From Lytechinus pictus (Eukaryota > Echinodermata > Echinoidea > Temnopleuroida > Toxopneustidae): a stretch of DNA of 64,000 nt. The notes under the pieces are model-generated. The model was not told where the DNA came from, ran no database searches, and was given only the letters and a program-made list of their open reading frames with translations. Every line of letters begins with the position of its first letter. The stretch's first letter is position 1. The stretch spans positions 35,419,420 through 35,483,419 of the forward strand of contig NC_087247.1 of NCBI RefSeq assembly GCF_037042905.1. The letters are read 5' to 3'. A program made the translations under genes and the position numbers. Below are positions 25,401 through 35,639 of this stretch, piece by piece.

Positions 25401-28400
25401 AGGTTGGTCTGCATTTTTGCCTCTCGTCCTTTTACATCAGTGTAGACATACTGTATCTTAACAGCCACATGACATCTCTACTTTTCTAACTGGTTTCTGC
25501 TCCTTGGTATACCCTCTACCTCTCTTCCCCTCCCTAACACTTACTACAAGCATAAAATAAAATCACACGTGAATGCACTCATACACTGCTTTTCCTGGTG
25601 ACGGGAAATACACAGAGAGAAATGTTTGAAAATTTCAAACATTTCACTAAGTACAGTCTAACACAACCTTGTCAAGTTAAATTTTTCCATCTATCTAACA
25701 CTGACACGACATTTGCTCCTGTGGCAATTGCTCCAGGCTTATTTCAATCTAAGATGTCGGGTTAGGGTTGCAATATGGTTTTATGCTAAGTTTAGGGTAG
25801 GGTCCTATACACTAGCGTACCTAAGGGGGGGGCAGATTGCCCCCCTGACGAGCCACAAGCAAAAAAAAAAAAGGAAGCGAAAAAAGGGAAAGAAAAAAGA
25901 AAAGAGGAAAGAGAGAGAAAAAGGGGGAAGGGGAAAAAGAAGAAAGAGTTTAAGAGAAAGGGAAAACAAAAAACTGGACCGCAGACTGTCGGAAAAGTGC
26001 TCAGAATGTAAAGTTTTCAGGTCGAAATATCAAAAAAATTTAGCTCGCGCTTTGCGCTCACACCAATTAATTGTTTTTAACTACCATTTTGTTCATAGTT
26101 TTAAAAAAGTGCTTAGAATGTCCACTTTTGAGGGGGGGGGGAATATCTCAAATTTTCAGCTCGCTCTTCGCACTTGCAGCAATTAATTATTCAGTTAGAA
26201 ACCAATTTGTTCATGGTTACTAAAAGTGCTTAGAATGTACAGTTCTTAAGTCAGAATATCAAAAGTTTTAGCTCGCGCTTCGCGCCCGCCCCACTGTTCA
26301 GAAACCCATCCTGTAAAACTGCTTAGAACGTCTAGTGTCCAGTTAGGAATATGAAAAATTTTAGTTCGCGCTTCGCGCTCGCATAATTTATTAAAGATAC
26401 CCATCCTATTCATAATTAAGTGCACAAAATGTATTGTTTTAGGTCTAAATTTTTAGAAAAAATTCAGCTCGCGCTTCGCGCTTGCAATTATTATTTTTAT
26501 ATTATCATTTTTAACTGATTTCAAAGTCAAATACCTCTTTTATAACGTCTCAAAATGAGCAGAATTGGGAACATAATGTAAACACCTTCAAAGAGGAATA
26601 AACGAAGTATTTTAATATAAACATTGCAATTACCACTTGATTAGAAATATATCGATCATGATCCAATACATTTCATTTCTGGAATGATATACAAAAAAAA
26701 AAGGTTTAATTTTGACAATAAAGTGCAATCGCCCAATAGCAAAAATTAGTAGTAGCCAGATCCCAACAGTTTTATTGGGCACCCCCTGGGTTTTTAGACA
26801 GCTGGCAGCCGTCTGTTTTGAGGAGTTTTTAAACATTTTTTTATTCTTTAGATTTCTCCTCGTACACAGACGGCTCGCTATCGTGCAGCCACCATTAGGG
26901 GACTTACAATGCAAAATCCCCCCCGTCGGGGCTCTTCAATTTTTGTCTTTAATGAATCAAACTTTTGAAAATTAACGCGACCGAAATGCAAATTAATATT
27001 CCCTCTTGGCATTAATTGCCAAAAAACGGGGAAAATCAAGTTAAAAGGAACAAAAACAGTGACTTACCTCGGCTGTCGCGCAACTTCACTGCCCTGTTTT
27101 ATCCAAACATAATACACATAAATATATGGCCATTGAGTCCCCTGTACAGATCGCGCTAGAACTTCGGTCTCTGTATTTGGTGAGTGAAGCCAATGGAGTT
27201 CAGCTGGACAACCAACATAACAGAGACCGAAGCTTTTGGTCTACCCCTGGGTAACCTTTCCCATCTTCAGTGCCACTGCCAGACCTACACATTAAAACGT
27301 GTAAGGGGGGGTTGGCTGCAAAATGCAGGGCAACGAGGACTGCGAGGTGCCCAAATATCCTCGTGTATTGGTAATTTTATGACCGAATGTATAATTTCTG
27401 CACGTTTCACATCATGTAAAAAAGCTAAATAATAATTGAAAAAAAAATGTTCGCTCGCTCGAAAATTAAAAACTGTGAAGTTGATATTTGGGCAATGTTT
27501 ATCAGACCCCCCCCCCTTGAAAAATTGTGCCTATATACGTCCATGCCTACAACCCCCCCCCCACCTTGCTCATCCTTGTCGCTTGCCCCCCCTGACGAAA
27601 TATGCCAGGTACGCCACTGGTCCTATAGTGTTAAACCCACGGTTGAAGTTGGTCATTCGATTAGTGTGTGGAATTTAGAGTGGAGCAATTGTCGCCGGAG
27701 TAAATGTCATGGAACCTAGCTATCTAACAACATGTACATCTTTATAAGTACTGAAGTGAGAATTTACAGGTATATTCTGTACCGAATCTGAAGTTCTAAA
27801 GGCGACCGCACACCTTACGACTGGTCTGCGACCCGATTTAGGAACAAATCGCATTTTGCTCATTTTCTGAAGATGTGAATGGAACATATCATTTTATTTG
27901 AGGTTGAAATTAATTGAAATAATAATATTATAACAATTTTGAAAGATTGCAAGCCCTTATTTTGGAGTAAAGTCCAAATTAGGTTCAAATCGTAGCCAAT
28001 CGTAAGACTGCTATGACGTCATTACGACTAGATATTAAATTCGCTTTTATTCTAAGAAGGATGATAGCATAGTCACAAATTTGATCATAGGTATTCGTAC
28101 GATGATTTCGAACATTACACAGTAAGATATTCCAAGTCTCAATATTAGCATCAAATTCTATTACATTTTATTCTGAAATTGGGTCGCAGACCAGTCGTAA
28201 GGTGTGCGGTGGCCTCAACTCATTTTAAACTCTCTTCATGCCATCACCCTGTACAGAACATCATTAATCATCTTACCTTTACATAATCACCAAGCATTGA
28301 TCCACACTGCACAGAATTATCCAAAGTCATGAGGAAGAAATCAGTAAAGTTCAGTTTAACATGTCCATGTCTGCTTCGATGGACCAGGTGATACTCATAT

Positions 28401-31400
28401 GTGGTGGGTAAGGAGAAATGGGTGTTGGGAAAACCAGGTGAGCTGAAGGTTCCATCTCGTGTCTCTCTTGCATTGTGGCTCCCATTAATCCAAATATGAA
28501 AACGATCATCTGAAATTAACAAGTAGTTGAAATTTCATCATGCAGTGCACACATGAGGAATATGGTCAACTTCCTACAAAATACTGTAATGTATATTGTA
28601 CGAATTTCAAAGAAAAACAAAAAATCATCTCAACTTCTGGTAATTATCCAAATTGAGTTCTGATTCTATAATATCAATTGAATACAAATAAAATTTAATA
28701 AAAGAAAATTAGTCTTGTTTGATTGTACCTGTATTCATTGTAATCTTTTTAACCAAGATCTGAAGAAATCATAGCAAAATTTAAGAGTTGCAATTATGGT
28801 CAATGCTTTACGTGTTATGAGAACAAATATGTAATATCTTCTCTTTTTTTGGGGGGGGGTGGTTCAATACATTCACTTCTTGGCAAGTTTACAATGTGCT
28901 ATTGATTTAGGGATGATTGTCTTTTTTATTGAATGTGTTTTCATATACTAAATATAAAGGAAAATTAAATATCACATTGATTAAATTTAATTGTGAATAA
29001 ACACTGAATACATAATTGTCACTTTATTCTTTGGGATCAACAAAGTTGAGTGCATTAAAGAGAATGCAATAAAACCCTGTACAAAATGCATACAAAATGC
29101 AGTCATCTATTAGCGTAAGAATACAAACTAACATACAATATACTACATGTACTTGCCCTAATGCTCAAGGATTCTTATCAGATATTCTGATAAAAGGGTA
29201 AAGCAATTTTAACATTCCCACATTAATAATAAACAATATCTTTCTGCGGAGTTTACTCTGTGATCCAGTACACATGCAGGTATTCAGGACGTGTATACTT
29301 CACGTTAAATTTTATAAGGAAAGGATTTTTAATAGTTATATCTTAACCTTCATTTAAAGACCTAATTTAATTTGATTTGTTTCCTTGATCCTTGCAGTGG
29401 TTGCTGATCAAACTCGAGCAAGACAACTATAAGAATGATGTTTGTTGTTACACTTACAAGAGCAGAATTATATGTTGCAATTAAACATAAATGATGCCAG
29501 CTATGGTAATGACCTTAAGTTGAATTCAAACAGAATCCAATAAAATGTTCAAATAGACAATATTTTGGATTCTGGTACAAAATGCACAATTACATGATTT
29601 TGGTATGAAATCTGCTTGCTTTTCAGCTTAGATTTTATGAATTCACATTGGAATGATTATGTACATGTAAGCTTTATAATGATATAATAACAACTGACCT
29701 TGATATTAAAGACCTTTTCAGGGGCTGCGGAACCAAGAGGGGTGGGGGACTGAAGATCCCCCTTCTCTAATTAGTACAAAATTGATTTGCAACAGAATGT
29801 GTTTTCCGTATATTCAGCCCCCCCCCCCCACCTTTCAAAACTGTTCTGGGTCCACTTTCTCAAGAAAGCATTTTTGATGTGACTAATTGTGTTTAGCTTT
29901 AAATGCATGGTGATCCCAATTATTTGCGGGACTTGCAGAATTAACTTTAGGGCTGTTTTTTATTGGGTACTCAAATATTGATTCAAAAGGTAAAAAATAC
30001 AGGTCTATACAAGACAGATAACAAAAAAAATTGAAAGTGCTACGTTATCATATCATGTTTATCCACAGTAAGCAATGGGTTAATGATCTGCCCCTGAAAA
30101 ATGAGCTGTCTAATGTAGATGTGAACTTATCATTTAAGAACAATGGAAGTACATAGGGAGGGTGATTTTGTTGCAGCCCCTCCTATGATATTTGATTATC
30201 ATTGGCATGTCCCATGGTCCATTTTCATGTAGTGATCTGTTGTTCAACAAACCATTCAATAATGATGATAACGAGGGTGATGATAAAAATGATGATAATA
30301 ATGATTATATTTATGATTACCGTATGAAAATGACAATGTTAATAAACACAACATTAACAATAATGAAAAGGATAGCTTTAATAATAATGATAATTTTCAT
30401 AATAATGATTACTCATATTTATGATAATGGTATCAACAATAACAATTATTTACAGTAATAGTGATACTTGCTAAGTTTTTTTTCTTCTCACAAAAATTAG
30501 TAAGGCATTACATGCATGTCAAAATAATGCAATTCTGATCCAATAATTGTATTGGATGAAAACTGTATAATTTTGACTGCATGATATGATAGTATGTTAA
30601 CTTCAGAATTCAATTAATTACCCTTTCCAAACTGCTTATTTATATTAATAGGTTCTTCATGCAAGAGTGAGAATGAAGTGACATTGGATGTTTATTAAAA
30701 TTATTACATAAACCTGTTCATTGAACAAAGTCAAGTTTATAATCTAATATCCTTGAACAGTGAAAATATACTCCAAATTGCCTTCAGACCTGTCAATGTA
30801 AATCCTCACTGTATTAATGTTATGATATTATGGCTTGATGTTTAATCATTGCTGCATGCACTCAAAGCACCATGAACAACTTTAAAACGGAGTACTATTT
30901 AAAAATTAAGCCCCCTTCATACTTTGCAATTGACACAACTGGATGTTTGATAAAAATTGTGATAAGTCCAGATAATGGTGCTTCAAATTGTAAATTGTTT
31001 CTGACCCAGATCCAGAATGGTCATCTGAATGTAAATATTATTGAAATTGCTTTTGATCTTTAGTATTCAAGCTAGCAAGTCAAAGGCCAGCTGCTATCAG
31101 TTTGACATCTCTGTTTCTCAGCATTTGTCAATTGTCTACAGCTACACTGTCTAGCACCAGACAGGCAATAGCAATCTCAAATCATAACATTCCTATACAG
31201 CACTTCAGGATATAAATTTGAAAGAATTTTCCACATAAATGTTAAATTTAAAACATCCAGTCTTAGCCAATCCCAGGGTGTGAGGCAAGCTTTTATAAAT
31301 GATGTACAGCTGTTGAAAGATAAATTAAGTTTCCACCCAGATGTCCAATATGTTAGAATAAAAGCAGAAAAACAATTACACACCATGAATATTTATCAAG

Positions 31401-31829
31401 GTTGAAAGAGTAGGTTTTTAAGTTTTGTAATTGTACTTTAAAAAATATTCCATCAATGTTTTGTATAAATTCCATCAACTGCCATATTTGATAGAACATG
31501 ATGGATGATTTTATTTTTAATCAAAAATTGTTAATTATGTCTGAAACTATTTGAAACATTTGCAAGAAATTTTGCAGTTTCCGGGATAAATGGCAGTTTA
31601 TGGAATAAATTAAATATAGAAGTTCATTTTTTGAAGAATATTCAAATTTCAAGACACTGATGTGTTTCATTCATTTTCTGCTTTCAGTTAAAAAACTAGG
31701 CTGATATCTGGATGGAGTTCTCCATTAGTTACCTGTTGGTTGAGGTTGCTGGCTAGCCCACACCAGAATAGTGAGACTCCAAGACAAGACTTCTGTCATA
31801 AAGAGGGTATGGTGGACTGGTCGCAGCAT
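22243..31829 (-). CDS. Secreted or membrane protein with a CUB-like domain (3' end unresolved)
   Basis: Three exons join with matching phases. Exon 31733-31829 (coding part) gives a 32-residue N-terminus with a hydrophobic core W-S-L-T-I-L-V-W-A, a likely signal peptide. Exon 28277-28509 begins by completing a D codon and carries D-G-T-F-S-S-P-G-F-P, the usual start of a CUB domain, then an alternating strand pattern ending C-G-S-M-L-G-D-Y-V-K. Exon 22243-22414 continues S-S-S-H-E-V-I-L-E-Y-H-Y and V-G-Y-Q-F, like the last strands of CUB. Only one cysteine is visible, where classical CUB has two or four, so the domain is divergent. CUB domains mediate extracellular protein contacts. The last exon ends in phase 1, so the gene continues to lower coordinates. 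It lies tail-to-head downstream of the EGF gene and is treated as a separate gene because it has its own start and signal peptide. Confidence 0.6.
24109..24276. repeat. 63-bp direct repeat, two copies
   Basis: Identical 63-bp segments at 24109-24171 and 24214-24276 start TTTAGTATTAAGGATAAGC and end TACTCAAGTAT, separated by 42 bases. Confidence 0.88.
25031..25330. repeat. CT-rich polypyrimidine tract
   Basis: About 300 bases dominated by TCTC and CCTC on the plus strand, in the long CUB-gene intron. Confidence 0.8.
25810..27619. mobile_element. hAT-like non-autonomous element, nested
   Basis: The inserted element starts CACTAGCGTACCT and ends AGGTACGCCACTG, a near-perfect inverted pair, and is bordered by the exact 8-bp duplication GTCCTATA (25802-25809, 27620-27627), the hAT signature. 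It holds poly-G and GA-rich segments and about five tandem units with GCTCGCGCTTCGCGC. No transposase is readable. Confidence 0.78.
26030..26490. repeat. Tandem units of about 105 bp inside the hAT-like element
   Basis: The motif AGCTCGCGCTTCGCGC recurs near 26041, 26158, 26270, 26362 and 26465, each preceded by a degenerate GTGCTTAGAATGT...ATATCAAAA segment. The GC-rich palindromic motif stands out from AT-rich spacers. Related pieces in reverse orientation lie at 35668-35700 and near 35880. Confidence 0.75.
27801..28214. mobile_element. MITE with about 35-bp inverted ends
   Basis: The left end contains GACCGCACACCTTACGACTG and GTCTGCGACCC; the right end has the reverse complement. The interior is AT-rich. 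It lies about 60 bases downstream of the CUB exon donor. Confidence 0.7.
28277..28509 (-). CDS. Exon with first half of the CUB-like domain
   Basis: The 233-nt exon has an AATTTCAG acceptor and an AAG/GTAAGA donor. It opens D-R-F-H-I-W-I-N-G-S-H-N, with an N-G-S glycosylation site, followed by D-G-T-F-S-S-P-G-F-P. Later parts give H-V-K-L-N-F-T-D-F-F-L, matching the CUB i-x-L-x-F-x-x-F-x-L pattern and adding a second possible N-glycosylation site (N-F-T). The reading frame is open across the whole exon and ends in phase 0. Confidence 0.65.
29719..29855. mobile_element. Diverged GC-ended MITE copy
   Basis: It begins CAGGGGCTGCGGAACC and later contains CCCCACCTTTCAAAACTGTTC, matching the family at 32331, but its right terminus is degraded. 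Confidence 0.45.
30255..30465. repeat. ATG/ATA-triplet-rich tract
   Basis: Degenerate GATGATAATAATG repeats give an open frame of 88 codons on the plus strand that is low-complexity and not a gene. Confidence 0.65.
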
Positions 31830-31925
31830 TTTCTATGTTTGGTTTGGCCTCTTGGAAAACGTTCATCAGTCTAAACTGACCATTGTGTTTGATGAGAATC
31901 CTTTCACAACAAAAGCTTATGCAAT
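31733..31925 (-). CDS. Start-codon exon of the CUB-like gene (5' UTR plus signal peptide)
   Basis: The exon has a strong TTTGTTTTCCTAG acceptor and a CAG/GTAACT donor. An ATG at 31827-31829 (AAA before it, with an in-frame upstream stop) opens M-L-R-P-V-H-H-T-L-F-M-T-E-V. A second in-frame ATG at 31797-31799 gives a more typical signal peptide start, M-T-E-V-L-S-W-S-L-T-I-L-V-W-A-S. The upstream ATG has an A at -3 and may be used. A short upstream ORF (M-V-S-L-D) lies in the leader. The exon ends with one base of the next codon. Confidence 0.62.
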
Positions 31926-32330
31926 CTAGGAAAACAAAGTGATTATTGATTGAATTTTGGGAGAGAAAACAAAATAGCTGCAGTGTCTAATTCTAATCAA
32001 ACTTCAAATAATTCTAATAGATTTGTTCTTAATCTAAATATATGTAAACGTGTATTGGGAGTTTAATGCTATGTCATATTTCATTTATTCCCATTTTAAC
32101 TGAACCAAGTTCTATAGATTTGTATGAAAAAAAAATGTCATCAATCATGAATCATATATTTTTTTGCCTTGAAAATAAATGAACATTTATCTGGTTTCTT
32201 GTCTAATGGCAATTTGAATTAATTAGTCATGATTAATTTTCACTATATGACAAGAGTTCAATATTACTCAAAGAAATGGAGTGAAGTGGCCTAGTTTTTA
32301 CAGCACAATTAAATCTACTGAAGCATCCAT

Positions 32331-32500
32331 CAGGGGCCGCGGAACGGTTTTCAAAGTGGGGGGGCTGAGCCAAAAGTGGGGGGGGGGGCTGACCATGCTA
32401 AAAATCACAATCATATGGTCATTTTTACGTTTTTGTACACGGTTTTGGAAAAAAGTGGGGGGCTGAAGCCCCCCCAGCCCCCCCGGTTCCGCGGCCCCTG
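32331..32500. mobile_element. GC-ended MITE, copy 1
   Basis: This 170-bp element has inverted ends CAGGGGCCGCGGAAC / GTTCCGCGGCCCCTG and is flanked by TCCAT on both sides. Its interior has runs of G and the segment ACCATGCTAAAAATCACAA. Confidence 0.78.
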
Positions 32501-33517
32501 TCCATGGCTATGCAAACACTGACCTGGGTGTGAAAAGGGGTGGGGAGGGGGATCTTTCCAGAAACTGTGGAATTCATACTGTAACCAAAACAAAGGGGGA
32601 AGGTTACTTTGTCCCCCACCACCAGAAGCTAGGACGGCTCTGTGTGGATGACAGGTGGGGCCATTAGAGCTGTACCCAATGGTAGTAGTGGAAGGGTGCA
32701 GTTGCTCTCCCCCAAAATGTATTGGGGAAAACATACACCTTTATGCTGAAAATATCAAATTCAATAAAACTGGACACCAGGTTCTCTCTTTTTGCTTATG
32801 TAGCCTATGATATATGAAATACAAAAGTGCCCTTGTGGAAAGCTCAGTTGCTTTGCCTCTTGCTTTATAACTAGTCTCCCCCTGGCCAACCTTGGCTGGT
32901 ATGATATGGTAGATTGTGTACCTTTTCATTTGTCGGACTATTTCTTATTCATCTGCATCCATTCCTGGTTCCAGGCACATGATATGTTACGCATGCATTT
33001 AGTTCAACCTTACCCTACCCCAACGAGAAGAGAGCAGGCCAAAAATTAACTTTTTCATTTTCAGGGCTCCTTTACACAACCTACTGCATAAATTTGCAAA
33101 ACTGGAAAAGCTTTTACCCATCCAGCGAATGGGGACTTCCAGGGCATCTTTTAGCATTTCACCTTTTCAGGGAAAATTTGCCCTAGATCTAGTCCCTCAT
33201 GGATTTTTTTAAGTGGAGGACATAAATCAACACTTTTTCATCAATACCAATCTTACCAGGCCTAATAACAAAATGGTTAACAAAGAAAAGAAATTTATTA
33301 GGTCTAGAACTTTTGTAACAAGTTACTTACAAAGGATAATAATAAAACAGGATGTTTCAGTCGTACGTAGTGACACAACAATATTTTGTTTATTATCTTT
33401 GAAAAAGACTGAATCAACTCTAACTTTACTGACAGATTTAAGAAATTACTAATAAGCACCAATCAGTGAATCACTTAAACTAAGCCAGCGGATAACCACC
33501 AACTTGACCCGGCTTAC

Positions 33518-33800
33518 CGTAGGGAAAAAAAACTTGAGCCGTCCCTTGGTCTTTACCGGCAATGCATCCAATGTTCGTTGATAAGAGGCAAGAAATTCTT
33601 GTCTGGCTGATGATGAGCTTCCTATTCAAATATGATGAGAAGAAATGGGATGCACAGCTACACACGCCACTGAATTCCACTTATTGGCAGCGAAGCATCG
33701 ACTTGAAAAGCAAACTGATAATAATCCGACGACAGCAAGAAGGAATCGACATCGATAAGCAGCACAGCGAGTCGCTCGCTCAATGTCCGTGTACAGCGTA
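33518..33800 (-). other. Possible non-coding first exon and promoter region of the CUB-like gene
   Basis: A good donor (ACG/GTAAGC) occurs at 33516-33518 and the sequence above it is richer in GC and CpG than its surroundings. No ATG leads into a frame open to the donor, so it would be 5' untranslated. The upper limit is arbitrary. A hydrophobic frame across this stretch resembles a signal peptide but runs to a stop before the donor. Confidence 0.3.
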
Positions 33801-34009
33801 TACTTGGTAGACGTTCGAATTTGTCGCTCTTCAAATTTAGCGCGATGTACCAGCAGGTGGATCGCATAAAAATGCGCCATTCTCTGGGCACTCTCTCCCT
33901 TCAATCAGGGATATGCAACATATCCCTGCTTCAATATTTCGCTTCATGCGCGATCCGAGGGGGTCGAAATACCCCTTTCTTTAAACCTTTCTCCCCAAAA
34001 TCATATGAC

Positions 34010-34394
34010 CTTTACTGGTGTACAGATGGAGGGAGGGGGGCTTAAAGGTGATGGGGACCAAAAGTTTTACGACCGAGAAAAAGAAGAAGAAAATAAATTA
34101 GAGGAGAAAATGGAAATGAAAATGAAAATGAAAAGCTAAGACATGAAATGGTTTCTAACTAGCCTAAAATTGGGAGGGGGCAGAGATAGGTATCGGGCAA
34201 ATTTTGTAAAAAGCTGTAAGTGAGCAAAACTTGTAACCATTTGAATACAAGAATCTAATTCTATGATGTATTTTGACATAATATTTAGAAAATAATATGA
34301 TATTTCACACTCTATCATTCCTTTTTCCTGTTTCCCTTGTTCGTTAAAACTATGGGGTCCATAGCCCCCGAGCCTCCCATCTGTAAGCCAGTGA
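34010..34394. mobile_element. Possible hAT-like foldback element
   Basis: ACTGGTGTACAGATGG at the left and CCATCTGTAAGCCAGT at the right are an imperfect inverted pair, both followed inward by G-rich or C-rich runs. No clear target duplication was found. Confidence 0.4.
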
Positions 34395-35309
34395 ATTTTA
34401 TATATAGGTTTCTATTTAACAATAACAGGCCTCTTCGCTCTTTGGCCACTATTTAGAAATCTTCTCCACTTATGTGCCTTCTTCATTTTTACCCATTATG
34501 CTGACCTTACGATTTACATTTATCATGGAAAACGATAATAAGCCTACCACCAGAAGGAAATACCATTTCAACATTCAACAATGTGTTTGTCATATTTTTC
34601 AAGGGGATGTGCGTTGAACTAATGTGACCCCAAAGGAAGGCCCTAAGCATTAACAAATTGTCATATTTACTCTCCACACAATATTACTTTGACAAGAACA
34701 AGAAATAAATAATAGAAATAGGTTATCATTCCGTAAATGGTCATATAATGTCATTTTTAATCTGTCAGAAAAGAAACAACAACTATAAGGGCTCCGGTTT
34801 AATGGGATTGTTGTCATCGCTTTAATTTTGCTTAGACGCCAGACGCCAGAGTAAAAGAGACCGGGATTATAGTGGAATTGTATTCCTGCTGAGTAAATGA
34901 ACTCAGGAGAATAATGAGCTTTTATCATGTTAGCTTTTCTCTCTGTCGGTATACCCCTGCTAATGAAAGAACATTACTACAGCTCTTTGTCAAAATTATA
35001 ATTATTATCATAAACCATTTGATCACTGATTCCTAATAATTCGAGGTGGCACTACAAGTAGTTGAGTGCTCCTTTTCTCATCTTTCTCAAGTAGCGGGTG
35101 GGGGATGAGAAAAGGCCTATATGCCTAAATAGAATAAGAGGAGTGGTAGAAGTGATACTAAAAGAAGAGACTCCGGTTATAGTGTGCAACTCTTATAGCC
35201 CTGTAATTCAATGATACAGAATATGACGTCCTTCGTGTTTCCTTGCCATCCCTAACAAAAATATCCTGGCCCCGCCTAATTTTTGATATTATAAGGCGAA
35301 GACCTATTA

Positions 35310-35488
35310 CAGGGGCCGCGGAACCGGGGGGCTAGGGGGGCTTCAGCTTCAGCCCCCCCCCACTTTTTTCCAAAACCGTGTACAAAAACGTAAAAATGAC
35401 CATATGATTGTGATTTTTAGCATGGTCAGTCCCCCCACTTTTGGCTCAGCCCCCCCCCCCCACTTTGAAAACCGTTCCGCGGCCCCTG
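35310..35488. mobile_element. GC-ended MITE, copy 2 (inverted relative to copy 1)
   Basis: This 179-bp element is the reverse complement of 32331-32500 with small changes, has the same terminal CAGGGGCCGCGGAAC and is flanked by TATTA on both sides. Confidence 0.78.
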
Positions 35489-35639
35489 TATTATGCTGTC
35501 ACATACATCGGGCGCATACATGTGCATTTCTGTTTAAAAGCACATCACAGTGCAAACATCAATACCAATATACATGATATGCGCAATGTAATAGATATAA
35601 AAAAATTACTACCTAATTACAAAACAAAACTTACATTAT

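Larger units (their letters stand above)
25701..27719. mobile_element. MULE-like MITE, split by a hAT-like insertion
   Basis: The outer element has inverted ends (left CTGACACGACATTTGCTCC, right ending AAATGTCATGGAACCTAG) and is flanked by the perfect 10-bp direct repeat CTATCTAACA (25691-25700, 27720-27729). Ends with 9-10 bp duplications are typical of MULE-type transposons. An intact relative is at 21786-21957. The host element is interrupted at 25810-27619. Confidence 0.72.
22415..28276 (-). other. CUB-gene intron (between the two CUB-half exons)
   Basis: This 5.9-kb intron separates the CUB halves. It holds the 63-bp direct repeat, the CT tract, the nested transposons and the 27801 MITE; about half of it is recognisable repeat. 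Confidence 0.55.
28510..31732 (-). other. CUB-gene intron
   Basis: AT-rich intron of 3.2 kb with the diverged MITE at 29719 and the ATG-triplet tract at 30255. No other exon with fitting phases was found. Confidence 0.55.

Noticed and set aside
33626..33904. Signal-peptide-like frame R-F-L-L-A-V-V-G-L-L-S-V-C
   Set aside because: It reaches a stop before the donor at 33518 and has no link to a downstream exon; a complete signal peptide exists at 31733-31829.
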